A DNA stretch of 64,000 bases from Marinobacterium stanieri. Its GTDB lineage: Bacteria > Pseudomonadota > Gammaproteobacteria > Pseudomonadales > Balneatricaceae. Made by a program: the position numbers and the translations under genes. Positions 17,763-26,847 of the stretch are shown here, in pieces. The stretch spans positions 248,001 through 312,000 of the forward strand of contig NZ_FTMN01000003.1 in the NCBI RefSeq assembly GCF_900155945.1. The letters run 5' to 3'. Below the pieces are notes generated by a model, which had not been told where the DNA came from, did no database searches, and saw nothing but the letters and a program-made list of their open reading frames with translations. Position 1 is the first letter of the stretch; every line of letters begins with the position of its first letter.

Positions 17763-18257
17763 TCAGTCTTCCGGCAGTTCCAGCTTGCGAGGCGCAACCA
17801 GCACACCGTTATTGTCGGCATAGACGAACTCACCCGGGCGGAAGGTAACACCACCGAAGGTGACCGGTACATTCAGCTGACCCACGCCCAGTTTCTCGGT
17901 TTTCATCGGATGCGTTGCCAGTGCCTGAACCCCCAGGTTCTCCAGCGCACCGATGGCGTTCACATCACGGATGCAACCGTAAATGATGATGCCTTCCCAA
18001 CCGTTCTTTTCGGCTTTCTCAGCGAGCATGTCGCCCAGCATGGCACGACGCAGAGAGCCACCGCCATCAACAACCAGCACCTTGCCCTCGCCCGGCTGAG
18101 CAACCTGCTCACGTACCAGAGAGTTGTCTTCGAATGCCTTGATAGTGACGATTTCACCACCGAAGGTTTCACGGCCACCGAAGTTGGCAAACATGGGTTC
18201 AACAACCTGAACCAGCTCTTCGAAATGGTCACAGAGATCGGGCAGCAGATCTTGCAT
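17763..18257 (-). CDS. rraA: Regulator of ribonuclease E activity A
   Basis: Cytoplasmic protein of 164 residues that in E. coli binds RNase E and inhibits mRNA decay. Signatures: [21 protein letters not shown] (about residues 63-83) and IYGCIRDV (about 95-102), plus the ending [11 protein letters not shown]. Length and order match E. coli RraA (161 residues). It has its own terminator. The 108 bases between it and ydiJ contain no recognisable shared operator. Confidence 0.94.
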   Translation of the reverse strand: MQDLLPDLCDHFEELVQVVEPMFANFGGRETFGGEIVTIKAFEDNSLVREQVAQPGEGKVLVVDGGGSLRRAMLGDMLAEKAEKNGWEGIIIYGCIRDVNAIGALENLGVQALATHPMKTEKLGVGQLNVPVTFGGVTFRPGEFVYADNNGVLVAPRKLELPED

Positions 18258-18365
18258 CGGACGCTCCTCGCTAAAAATGATGTTGTCAGCCGGGCATCAT
18301 GGCTGATTCATGCTGCATTTGCACTACAACTTAAGTACCCGGCATTTACGCAGTTATTACCCACA

Positions 18366-21300
18366 TCAAGAGGCTTTAAGCACGTCCAAAAGCGCTTGAG
18401 CAGGATGCGGTAACTGTTTGTCGTCAAAACGTTTTACCTGCGAGCGACATGAGTATCCCGTCGCGACCAGGCGCCCCTTGTTTTCGGGCTGGTTTACAAT
18501 GCCACGCCAGCTCAGCTCGTAGATATCCTTGGAGCGCTGCAGGTTGTCACTCTCATGGCCAAAGGTGCCGCTCATGCCACAGCACCCGGTTGAAACCACT
18601 TCCAGCTCCTGGCCCAGCGCGGCAAAGATGTTCTGCCACTGGCGCAAGGATGGTGCTGCAGAGGTTTTCTCGGTGCAGTGTGCCATAAGGCGGAATACCT
18701 GTTTGCTGCCTCCCACTTCACGGCTTTGGAAACGCTCGGTCTGAGTGCTGAGCCACTCCTGGATCAGCTGTACCGGCGGCAATTCACCCTCAATCACATC
18801 CTTGTACTCCTGACGATAGGTCAGCGTCATGGACGGATCGATACCGACCAAGGGCAGGTCTTCATCGGCAATTTGCTGCAGCATCTGTGCATTGCGCTTT
18901 GCAGCCTTGTCGAAGGCACTCATGAAGCCGTGCACATGCAGTGGCTTGCCGTTTGGCATGAAAGGCGCCACCAGCACATAGAAGCCCAAACGACTAAGCA
19001 GATCGATCACGTCCATTACCAGCCGGGTTTCGAAGTAGCTGGTGAAGGCATCCTGTACCAGTACAACGGTCCGTTCACGCTGGGCATCGGTCAGTCCTTC
19101 GATCACATCCGGGGTCGCCAGCTCGATACCGCGCTCATCCAGCCCCTGCTTGAGGCTGTTGGTGCAGATAACTGGGCTATCAACCATGCCACCCACGCGT
19201 CGCATAAAGCTGCGCACCAGTGTATTGCGCATGGCCCAGTTATAAGGTGCCGGGAACCTGGAAAGCGTCGGAATCATGTATTCCAGGCTACCAACCATGT
19301 AGTCTTTCATCGGGCGCAGGTAACGTCCGTAGTAGACCTCCAGGAAACGGGCACGGAAATCGGGCACGTTTACCTTGATCGGGCACTGACCAACACAGGA
19401 CTTACAGGCCAGACAGCCCATCATCGCTTCGTGTACTTCATTGGAGAAGTCGTATTCACCCTTGTTCTTGCCAAGGGTGTTGCGGATGCGCTTGGGCAGG
19501 TTGCGAATAAAGCCACGCTGACGAATCTGTTCCGCTTCAGCGGTGACGTCCACCCCACGATTAGCCATCAGGCGCAGCCATTCACGAATCAGGGATGCAC
19601 GGCCTTTCGGAGAATGGATACGCTCACGAGTCCCTTTCCAGCTTGGGCACATGGCGTCATTCGGATCGTAGTTGTAGCAGGCGCCGTTGCCGTTACAGTT
19701 CATGGCCGAATCGTATTGATCACGCACCGGCTCACTGATTTGGCGGTCGTACTGCCCACGGGTGGCCACCTGGTCGATCTTCAGCAGTTCAGCGCCTTCA
19801 ATCATGGGCGTTGCGATCTTGCCGGGGTTAAGCTGGTTGCGCGGATCGAAGCAGCCCTTGATCTGCTGCAGTACCGGGTACAGCGGTCCGAAAAACTCGG
19901 GGGCATATTCAGAGCGCACGCCCTTGCCATGCTCACCCCACAGCAAGCCCTTGTATTCCTGCGTCAGGCGCACAACTTCATCGGTAACTTCACGAATCAG
20001 CGTTTCCTGCTCGGGGTCTTTCATATCGATGGCCGGACGCACATGCAATACACCTGCATCCACATGGCCAAACATGCCATAGGCCAGGCCGCGGTCATCC
20101 AGCACCTTGCGGAACGCCATGATGAAGTCAGCCAGGTTCTCAGGCGGGACTGCGGTGTCTTCAACAAAGGGGATAGGACGTTTCTGACCCTGAGCATTGC
20201 CCAGAAGACCTACAGCCTTCTTGCGCATGCCCCAGACCTTGTTGATCTCGGCCGCACCATAAACCACTGTGTAACCGAAGCTCTTGCCGGCTTCGCCGTT
20301 GACGCTTTCCAGGTGCTGGCAGAGTTTTTCTACCTTGGCACGCAACTCGGCTTCATCATCACCGGTGTATTCCACCAGATTGATACCCTGAATTGCCGGG
20401 TCACCTTCTTTTTCCGGGAAGTAGTCACGGACTGTATCCCAGACGATATCCCCCATGGCCAGGTTCAGAACCTTGGAATCAATCGTTTCGACAGACGTCG
20501 GCTGCCACTCCATCAGCGCCTTGGCATCACGCAGCGATGTTTCGAAGCTGTCGTACTTGATGTTGACCAGGGCGGCATACTTGGGAATGGGCAGTACATT
20601 CAGTTTGGCTTCGGCAATAAACGCCAGGGAGCCTTCTGCACCGCAGAGAATGGAGTTCAGGTTAAAGCGGCCGGACTCATCACGGATGTGTGCCAGGTCG
20701 TACCCTGTCAGGCAGCGATTGAGCTTGGGAAAACAAGCAGCAATTTCATCCTGTTTGCTGCGTTGAATATCATCCAGCAGACGGTGGACTTCACCGACAC
20801 GGTCCGTGCGCTGCTTGTGCTCTTCCAGCGTCTCGTCATCAATGGGGCCGGACTCCCACAAGGTGCCATCCAGCCAGACACTGGTCAGACCCAACACATG
20901 GTCACGTGTTTTGCCGTAGAGCACTGAGCCCTGACCACTGGCATCGGTGTTGATCATACCGCCGACAGTGGCGCGGTTGCTGGTCGACAGCTCAGGTGCG
21001 AAGAACAGGCCATAGGGCTTGAGCGCCGCGTTCAACTGATCTTTGACTACCCCGCCCTGCACGCGTACCCAGCGCTCATCCGGATTGATCTCCAGAATGC
21101 GGTTCATGTGTTTGGACACATCGACAATCAGGCCATCGGTAAGCGACTGACCGTTTGTACCTGTACCGCCACCACGGGCGCTGAGTACCAGGTTTTTGAA
21201 GCGTGGTTCATTGGCCATAGCCGCGATCATCATCAGATCATCGGTATTTTTCGGGTAGAGCACACCCTGAGGCAGTACCTGATAGATACTGTTATCGGTG

Positions 21301-21425
21301 GCGAGAACCGTACGGTTGGCATAGTCCGGGTTGAGATCACCCTTGAAGCCTTTTTGCTTAAGCGTTTCGATAAAGTCCAGGTAAAGGCTCTGGGTGTCAT
21401 CGATCTGGTCGATACGAGGGATCAT
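18366..21425 (-). CDS. ydiJ: FAD/Fe-S D-2-hydroxyacid dehydrogenase YdiJ
   Basis: Large flavoprotein of 1019 residues, the same length and domain order as E. coli YdiJ, which oxidises D-2-hydroxyglutarate. An FAD-binding type 4 domain (about 40-290, RGGGTGTNGQSL) is followed by an FAD oxidase C-terminal domain (about 290-560; GHVDAGVLHVRPA) and Cys-rich ferredoxin/heterodisulfide-reductase-like segments: CNGNGACYNYDP..MCPSW, CLACKSCVGQCP and CCGMSGTFGHE. Electrons probably pass to the respiratory chain at the membrane face. The ATG at 21425 has GGAG 6 bases upstream; an in-frame GTG four codons earlier overlaps that site. It is divergent from a LysR regulator that probably controls it. Confidence 0.93.
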   Translation of the reverse strand: MIPRIDQIDDTQSLYLDFIETLKQKGFKGDLNPDYANRTVLATDNSIYQVLPQGVLYPKNTDDLMMIAAMANEPRFKNLVLSARGGGTGTNGQSLTDGLIVDVSKHMNRILEINPDERWVRVQGGVVKDQLNAALKPYGLFFAPELSTSNRATVGGMINTDASGQGSVLYGKTRDHVLGLTSVWLDGTLWESGPIDDETLEEHKQRTDRVGEVHRLLDDIQRSKQDEIAACFPKLNRCLTGYDLAHIRDESGRFNLNSILCGAEGSLAFIAEAKLNVLPIPKYAALVNIKYDSFETSLRDAKALMEWQPTSVETIDSKVLNLAMGDIVWDTVRDYFPEKEGDPAIQGINLVEYTGDDEAELRAKVEKLCQHLESVNGEAGKSFGYTVVYGAAEINKVWGMRKKAVGLLGNAQGQKRPIPFVEDTAVPPENLADFIMAFRKVLDDRGLAYGMFGHVDAGVLHVRPAIDMKDPEQETLIREVTDEVVRLTQEYKGLLWGEHGKGVRSEYAPEFFGPLYPVLQQIKGCFDPRNQLNPGKIATPMIEGAELLKIDQVATRGQYDRQISEPVRDQYDSAMNCNGNGACYNYDPNDAMCPSWKGTRERIHSPKGRASLIREWLRLMANRGVDVTAEAEQIRQRGFIRNLPKRIRNTLGKNKGEYDFSNEVHEAMMGCLACKSCVGQCPIKVNVPDFRARFLEVYYGRYLRPMKDYMVGSLEYMIPTLSRFPAPYNWAMRNTLVRSFMRRVGGMVDSPVICTNSLKQGLDERGIELATPDVIEGLTDAQRERTVVLVQDAFTSYFETRLVMDVIDLLSRLGFYVLVAPFMPNGKPLHVHGFMSAFDKAAKRNAQMLQQIADEDLPLVGIDPSMTLTYRQEYKDVIEGELPPVQLIQEWLSTQTERFQSREVGGSKQVFRLMAHCTEKTSAAPSLRQWQNIFAALGQELEVVSTGCCGMSGTFGHESDNLQRSKDIYELSWRGIVNQPENKGRLVATGYSCRSQVKRFDDKQLPHPAQALLDVLKAS

Positions 21426-21537
21426 GTCATTCTCCACTGCCTGCTGGCTGTACCCTCAAGCCATCAGGCGCGGGTATCTGGCTGGCACATCAATCGGCAA
21501 TTGTTCAATTGCGGGTAATGATGCAAAATCCTGATTT

Positions 21538-21551
21538 ATCATTCAAATGAT
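21538..21551. promoter_or_regulatory. Candidate LysR operator between ydiJ and its regulator
   Basis: ATCATT-CA-AATGAT, a perfect 6+6 inverted repeat, lies in the 162-base divergent gap between ydiJ and the LysR gene, 37 bases before the regulator's ATG. An A+T-rich stretch follows. The position fits an autoregulated LysR site; binding is inference. Confidence 0.4.
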
Positions 21552-21587
21552 TAAATTCTATTAATTAATCATTTTTAGAGATTAATA

Positions 21588-22526
21588 ATGAGCAACATCA
21601 GTATCCGCCATGTTCAGGCATTCATAGAGGTGGCACGCAGCGGCAGCTTCACTCGTGCCGCCGAGCATTTGCACCTGACCCAATCGGCACTCACGGCCAC
21701 CATTAAACAGCTTGAGCAGGATGCAGGTTTAACGCTGTTTGATCGCACAACCCGCCGCGTAGTGCTCAGTGCAGAAGGTGAACACTTCATGCCGGTGGCC
21801 GAGCGCCTGGTGTCGGATTTCAATGCGGCACTGGACGATCTGCGTGCGCGAGCGGAATTGCAGCAGGGGAAAGTGAGCATGGCCGGCTCCCCTTCTGTTG
21901 TGACTCGCCTGATACCCGGCGCCCTGGTGGAGTTTCGCCGCCAGTACCCGTCCATTCAAGTCGATATCCGGGATGAAAGCGCCGGCAGTCTTGAGCAGCG
22001 GGTATTGAATAATGAAGTCGATTTTGCCATTGCCGGCAACCATTCGCAGCAGCCAGAGCTGAGTTACAGCCCCCTGCTGAGTGACCGTTATGGTCTGGTA
22101 CTGCCTGCGGACCATCCGCTGGCCCGGATGCGGCTGCTGAGCTGGCAGCAATTACCGGACGACGATCTGTTACTGTTGTCAGAAGATACCGGCATACGCG
22201 CGCAGCTTCAGCGTTTCAGTCAAAGCGGCCATATCCCCGTCCAGCTTGATCATGTTCAGATTGAGGTCTCCAACCCGGCGGGAATGGCCGCCTTGATCAG
22301 CAAGGGGCTTGGCGTCTCCCTGCTGCCGGCCCTGGCCGCCGATACCCACTCGTTCGCGGGTGTCGCTTTCGTTCCGCTGCATGACCCCGTGGTTGAGCGC
22401 GAAATCTGCGTCATTACCCGCAAGGGACGTGCACTATCGCCTGCAGCGGCGGCGCTGCTGGACACCGCTCGCCAGCACCTGGCCAAGGTTGATCTGCCCA
22501 ACTGGGTAGAAACCCTGCATGATTAA
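21588..22526 (+). CDS. LysR-family regulator divergent from ydiJ
   Basis: Transcription factor of 312 residues with an N-terminal winged helix (about 5-63; SFTRAAEHLHLTQSALTATI) and a LysR effector domain (90-295). The ATG at 21588 follows an A+T-rich leader with only a weak GAG ribosome site. It is divergent from ydiJ, so control of D-2-hydroxyacid oxidation is the simplest hypothesis. Confidence 0.9.
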   Translation: MSNISIRHVQAFIEVARSGSFTRAAEHLHLTQSALTATIKQLEQDAGLTLFDRTTRRVVLSAEGEHFMPVAERLVSDFNAALDDLRARAELQQGKVSMAGSPSVVTRLIPGALVEFRRQYPSIQVDIRDESAGSLEQRVLNNEVDFAIAGNHSQQPELSYSPLLSDRYGLVLPADHPLARMRLLSWQQLPDDDLLLLSEDTGIRAQLQRFSQSGHIPVQLDHVQIEVSNPAGMAALISKGLGVSLLPALAADTHSFAGVAFVPLHDPVVEREICVITRKGRALSPAAAALLDTARQHLAKVDLPNWVETLHD

Positions 22527-22590
22527 AGGTTAATCTCAATAATCCGTATCGGAAGGAACGACGTAAAGGCAATGTGTTAACGGAGGAACC

Positions 22591-22971
22591 ATGCCGAACA
22601 AACCTATACTCTTTTTCGATGGGCAGTGCCCGCTTTGTCGACGTGAGATCGCTCATTACCAGCGCCTCGACAGCGAGCAGCGAGTGGACTGGCAAGATCT
22701 GTTTGATCCCGCGACCCGCCTGGAACCGTGGAACCTGGACAAACTTGATGCCATGCGTGTCATCCACGCCATCGGGCAAGACGGCCAAGTCCTTAAAGGG
22801 GTAAACGCTTTTATGGCGATATGGCAGGAGCTCCCCTACTACCGGCAGCTGGCTATGGTGATTCGAACCTTGCGCCTGGAGAGCTTGTTAAATTGGGCCT
22901 ATCTCAAGTTTGCCAGCAGACGCTTCAAATCACGTTGCAAAGAGGGCTGCAGTCTTCCACCGCAGCCCTGA
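22591..22971 (+). CDS. DCC-family thiol-disulfide oxidoreductase-like protein (DUF393)
   Basis: Small protein of 126 residues with the family opening ILFFDGQCPLCRREIAHY, which carries a CxxC pair in a thioredoxin-like setting, and a later RVIHAIGQDGQVLKGVNAF stretch. Function of DUF393 proteins is not established; redox activity is inferred from the CxxC. GGAGG precedes the ATG. It ends six bases before the convergent yghU stop. Confidence 0.88.
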   Translation: MPNKPILFFDGQCPLCRREIAHYQRLDSEQRVDWQDLFDPATRLEPWNLDKLDAMRVIHAIGQDGQVLKGVNAFMAIWQELPYYRQLAMVIRTLRLESLLNWAYLKFASRRFKSRCKEGCSLPPQP

Positions 22972-22976
22972 CCGGT

Positions 22977-23828
22977 TTATTGGCCCAGAGCGTCCAAGTC
23001 ACTGGCATCATGACGTTCGGGTAGCTGGTCCTCGGGGGCTCCCCAGTTGCGATTGACCTTGCGCCCGCGCTTCACAGCCGGGCGTTCATTAATCTGCTTT
23101 GCCCAACGCATAACATGGGTGTAACTCTCCACATCCAGGAACTCGGCCGCGTTATAAAGGCGGCCAAGTACCAGTGCGCCATACCAGGGCCAGATAGCCA
23201 TGTCGGCAATAGTGTATTCATCTCCCGCTATGTAGGTATTCTCGGCCAACTGTTTATCCAGTACATCCAGCTGTCGTTTCACCTCCATGGTATAGCGGTC
23301 AATCGGGTATTCGAATTTTTCCGGCGCATAGGCATAGAAGTGGCCAAAACCACCGCCCAGGAAAGGCGCACTGCCCATTTGCCAGAATAACCAGTTCATG
23401 ACCTCGGTACGTGCACTCAGCTCGCTGGGCAAAAACGCATCAAACTTTTCCGCCAGGTAGAGCAAAATTGAACCTGACTCAAAAATCCGCAGCGGTGGTT
23501 GCACGCTCTGGTCAACCATGGCCGGAATTTTTGAGTTGGGATTGGCAGACACAAAGCCGCTGCCGAACTGGTCCCCTTCGGAAATTTTGATCAGGTAGGC
23601 ATCGTACTCAGCTCCCTTGTGTCCCAGCGCCAACAGCTCTTCCAGCATTATGGTCACTTTGACGCCGTTGGGTGTCGCCAGAGAATAAAGCTGCAAAGGA
23701 TGCTTACCCACCTTCAGGGGCGCTTCATGGGTGGCTCCGGATATTGGGCGGTTAATACTGGCAAACTGTCCGCCACTGGGTTGTTCCCATTTCCAGACCG
23801 TCGGTGGCGTATAAGTTTGATCGGACAT
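22977..23828 (-). CDS. yghU: Glutathione transferase-like disulfide reductase YghU
   Basis: Cytoplasmic protein of 283 residues very similar along its length to E. coli YghU, a nu-class glutathione transferase relative with disulfide-bond reductase activity that binds two glutathiones. An N-terminal extension (residues 1-45) precedes the thioredoxin-like domain (LYSLATPNGVKVTIMLEELL, NPNSKIPAM, FESGSILLYLAEKF) and the all-helical C-terminal domain (GDEYTIADMAIWPW). The ATG at 23828 has AAGGAG upstream and matches the E. coli start (MTDNTYQP there, MSDQTYTP here). Confidence 0.95.
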   Translation of the reverse strand: MSDQTYTPPTVWKWEQPSGGQFASINRPISGATHEAPLKVGKHPLQLYSLATPNGVKVTIMLEELLALGHKGAEYDAYLIKISEGDQFGSGFVSANPNSKIPAMVDQSVQPPLRIFESGSILLYLAEKFDAFLPSELSARTEVMNWLFWQMGSAPFLGGGFGHFYAYAPEKFEYPIDRYTMEVKRQLDVLDKQLAENTYIAGDEYTIADMAIWPWYGALVLGRLYNAAEFLDVESYTHVMRWAKQINERPAVKRGRKVNRNWGAPEDQLPERHDASDLDALGQ

Positions 23829-24022
23829 TACGAACTCCTTTCTGATCAGACAACAACCTGCGGCTGCGTGCTGTGTAACATGAAGGTTGACGGCCAAATG
23901 GCATCGCCAGTTCTTCAAGATATGGCATCAACTTTGTAAATCTCAACTACCCTTGATGATGTACTGGAGCAAATCCAACAACACATCCCTGTGCCCCCAA
24001 CTTCCAGGCAAGGAGTGCATCT

Positions 24023-24442
24023 ATGATGAGACATCTAATGGCGTCCGTTCTGGCAGCTCTTTTTTCACAAGGCGTCATTGCTCAAGAGTCAGCCAACCCA
24101 GCGCCTGCCGACGCCAAGGCCTACATCATTTCACCTGCTGATGGAGCAACAGTGCCGCAGACGTTCCATGTACAGTTTGGCTTGATGGGCATGGGTGTAG
24201 CACCGGCCGGCACAGACAAGGCCAACACTGGCCATCACCATCTGATGATTGATGGTAAGCAGATGCCCATGGCGGGCAAGGCAATGGGTGACGAGGTCAT
24301 GCATTTTGGTGGCGGACAAACCGAAACAACCCTGACCTTGCCACCCGGCAAGCACACCCTTCAGTTGATCCTGGGGGATATGGCCCATGCGCCACACCAT
24401 CCACCGGTTATGTCTGAAGTAGTGACGATTACAGTCGAATAA
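24023..24442 (+). CDS. Exported DUF4399 protein
   Basis: Protein of 139 residues with a signal peptide (about 1-20, cleavage after VIAQ). The mature domain is His- and Met-rich (GHHHLMIDGKQM, MHFGGGQTE, MAHAPHHPP), as in DUF4399 proteins; the pattern suggests metal binding, but no function is established. AAGGAG lies 9 bases before the ATG. Monocistronic, with a hairpin downstream. Confidence 0.85.
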   Translation: MMRHLMASVLAALFSQGVIAQESANPAPADAKAYIISPADGATVPQTFHVQFGLMGMGVAPAGTDKANTGHHHLMIDGKQMPMAGKAMGDEVMHFGGGQTETTLTLPPGKHTLQLILGDMAHAPHHPPVMSEVVTITVE

Positions 24443-24494
24443 AGGCAGGTATTGGGCCAAGTATTGCCCGACCTCTTACCAACTCCAGCGTTTT

Positions 24495-24539
24495 GAATGG
24501 GCCGCAGCAAGGGAATGCACTGCGGACCATTCAGCTTTT
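24495..24539 (+). terminator. Hairpin terminator between convergent genes
   Basis: GAATGG-G-CCGCAG pairs with CTGCGG-A-CCATTC (one internal mismatch) across a 12-nt loop and is followed by AGCTTTTGTC. It serves the DUF4399 transcript and may also stop the convergent AraC gene. Confidence 0.6.
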
Positions 24540-24542
24540 GTC

Positions 24543-25487
24543 TCAGCTACCCGTATTAGCTATCTGATCAGTGCGCTTGCGTAAGGCTTCCACATCACGC
24601 TTTGGTGGCGCACCAAAAGCGCGGCTGTATTCGCGGCTGAACTGAGATGGGCTTTCATAACCGACTTGAAAGGCGGCTTTGGCTGCATCCAGACCATCAT
24701 TCACCATCAGTCGCCTGGCTTCTGTCAGTCTCAGCCACTTTTGATATTGCAGCGGGCTTTTGGCCGTTAATTGCCTGAAGTTATGGTGCAGGCTGGATGA
24801 GCTCATCTGCACATGCGCTGCCAATTCATCAATACGCAGAGGCTGGTTGTAGTGATTCTTTAACCAGTCAATGGCACGTGAAATCCGCTGACTTTGGCTA
24901 CCCGCCGATACGATTTTCCATAGCCGTGCCGCCAGGTCGCTTTTCAATAAACGGTAGTGAATTTCACGTTTGATCAAGGGAGCGATAACCGGGATATCTT
25001 CAGGCCGATTCATCAGCGCCAGTAAGCGATTGAATGGCTCCAGCAGATCAGGTGTCAGCTGGCCGATATACGCCCCCTCCTCGCTTAATTTCTCCTGCGG
25101 AGGCGATAGCCGATGATGGGAAATCAATTCCGCAATAATGTTCAGATCAAGGTTAAACACCAGGCCCATCGACGGTTGCTCCGGCGAGGCTTCCAGCACC
25201 TGCGAACGCGCGGGGAGGTCCAGTGAGGTCAAAAGGAAATGGCTGGGATCATAACGGTAAGCATGATCACCGATAATAAGCTGTTTAACGCCCGAGGCCA
25301 CTAGCACAATACTGGGTTCGACGACGCATTCACAAGGCTCGGTCATGGTCTCACGCCGAAACAGGAACAAGCTGGAAATGGATGTTTCCACATCTTCCTG
25401 ATCAGCTGTCCAGTGATCAATCATGGCTGCCAATTGCCCATGAAGCATTTCAAGGGTTGGGTGTGAAGGCGGGTATTGTGTGGCCAT
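24543..25487 (-). CDS. AraC-family regulator
   Basis: Transcription factor of 314 residues with an N-terminal AraC_N-type sensor domain (about 25-175; PSIVLVASGVKQLIIGD) and two C-terminal helix-turn-helix units (about 205-300; RIDELAAHVQMSSSSLHHNF and AAFQVGYESPSQFSREY). It is divergent from an alpha/beta hydrolase gene, which is its most likely target. The 266-base gap has no obvious direct repeats by eye. Confidence 0.9.
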   Translation of the reverse strand: MATQYPPSHPTLEMLHGQLAAMIDHWTADQEDVETSISSLFLFRRETMTEPCECVVEPSIVLVASGVKQLIIGDHAYRYDPSHFLLTSLDLPARSQVLEASPEQPSMGLVFNLDLNIIAELISHHRLSPPQEKLSEEGAYIGQLTPDLLEPFNRLLALMNRPEDIPVIAPLIKREIHYRLLKSDLAARLWKIVSAGSQSQRISRAIDWLKNHYNQPLRIDELAAHVQMSSSSLHHNFRQLTAKSPLQYQKWLRLTEARRLMVNDGLDAAKAAFQVGYESPSQFSREYSRAFGAPPKRDVEALRKRTDQIANTGS

Positions 25488-25753
25488 AGCAGTCTCCAGA
25501 TAGGATATAGGCAGACCTTAGCTCGCGCGCGCGTAGCTGTCGAAGGGTTATCCAGCTATTTGCAGGATCAGGCAATAACCTTGCGGAATCATTATACCGC
25601 CAGCCAACTCAGCTCTCCCAAAATGCCAATCACCAGCTGGCAATCAGGCTTCTTTGCCTGAAAGATCGCGACACACATTTAGCTGCCAGCGTAATAAACC
25701 GGGGTGGCCCCAATTACTTGTGTGGACCACCTCCAAGCACCTGGAGGCACTTA

Positions 25754-26698
25754 ATGGGTAACTACATTTTCTCACTCAGCGATAACGTCATCCGCAAACC
25801 CGTCAGCTACAAGAACCGCTTCGGCATTACCCTGGCTGCAGATCTATACCTGCCAGCGGATTTCGACGCCGATGCATCCTATCCCGCTCTGCTGATCGGC
25901 GCTCCCTACGGTGGTGTTAAGGAACAGGGCCCAGGCATTTATGCCAACGAACTGGCCCAGCGCGGATATGTGGCGCTTACGTTCGACCCGTCCTACAACG
26001 GTGACTCAACGGGTCAGCCTCGACATTTGTCATCCCCGGAAATATTTGTCGAAGATTTTCATGCCGGTGTTGATTTTCTGGGCACCCAGGCTGGCGTTGA
26101 CCGTAACCGCATCGGTGTTATCGGTATTTGCGGCTCCGGCAGCTTTGGCCTGAGCGCTGCACAGGTAGACAAGCGTATCAAGGCGGTTGCAACTGTCAGC
26201 ATGTACGACATTTCCAAGCTCCATGCCGAAGGGTTTGCCGGCACTTTGGATGAAGATGCCCGTAATCAGGCCCTTGATGCACTGGCAGCACAGCGCTGGG
26301 CCGAGTTCGAGAGTGGTCGCCCGGAACTGAGCGAGCGCGGCTCACCACTGCAGATTGACGAAGACACCCACGCCATCGGTTGCGAGTTCGGTGAGTTCTA
26401 TTCCCGCCCGCGTGGTTATCACCCGAACTCAATCACACAGTTTACGCAAACCTCAGCGCTGTCATTCATGAACTTCCCGCTGCTGGACAAGCTGTCATGG
26501 ATTGCGCCGCGCCCGGTGCTGTTAATCATGGGTGAAGAGGCACACTCCCGTTTCTACAGCGAAGATGTGTTCGCGGATGCTGCGGAGCCCAAAGAGCTCT
26601 ATATCGTGCCAGGTTCAAACCATGTCGATCTCTATGACCGCACTGACGTGATTCCTTTCAACAAGCTGGACAACTTCTTCACCGCTGCACTGGTGTAA
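25754..26698 (+). CDS. Alpha/beta hydrolase, YcjY/dienelactone hydrolase-like
   Basis: Hydrolase of 314 residues. The nucleophile elbow reads GICGSGSFG, so the nucleophile appears to be Cys in a G-x-C-x-S setting, as in dienelactone hydrolases, rather than the common GxSxG Ser. The late His is probably in PGSNHVDLYD, with an Asp/Glu in the MGEEAHSRFYSED region. The ATG at 25754 has GGAGG upstream; the 12 residues before it in frame are not credible. It is divergent from an AraC regulator and followed by the cupin-CMD gene. Substrate unknown. Confidence 0.85.
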   Translation: MGNYIFSLSDNVIRKPVSYKNRFGITLAADLYLPADFDADASYPALLIGAPYGGVKEQGPGIYANELAQRGYVALTFDPSYNGDSTGQPRHLSSPEIFVEDFHAGVDFLGTQAGVDRNRIGVIGICGSGSFGLSAAQVDKRIKAVATVSMYDISKLHAEGFAGTLDEDARNQALDALAAQRWAEFESGRPELSERGSPLQIDEDTHAIGCEFGEFYSRPRGYHPNSITQFTQTSALSFMNFPLLDKLSWIAPRPVLLIMGEEAHSRFYSEDVFADAAEPKELYIVPGSNHVDLYDRTDVIPFNKLDNFFTAALV

Positions 26699-26703
26699 GA
26701 CCT

Positions 26704-26728
26704 CCGGCGGCGGGCAGCTCGCCGCCGG
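26704..26728 (+). terminator. GC-rich hairpin after the hydrolase gene
   Basis: A perfect 9-bp stem (CCGGCGGCG / CGCCGCCGG) with a 7-nt loop starts 5 bases after the stop codon. The T tract is weak (CTTCT), so termination may be partial. Confidence 0.55.
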
Positions 26729-26847
26729 CTTCTGAGGATTAGGCAAGAAACACGTTGAATCGTGTTACAGGCAACCAGCGCCACTTTGTTTGAATGAATT
26801 CAATCAGGTTCTTAAACGGTTTATCCATTGGAAACGCCAGGGAGATT

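Noticed and set aside
18678-20927. 749-residue open frame antisense to ydiJ
   Set aside because: The opposite strand encodes a full-length YdiJ with clear motifs; the antisense product has no family pattern or ribosome site.
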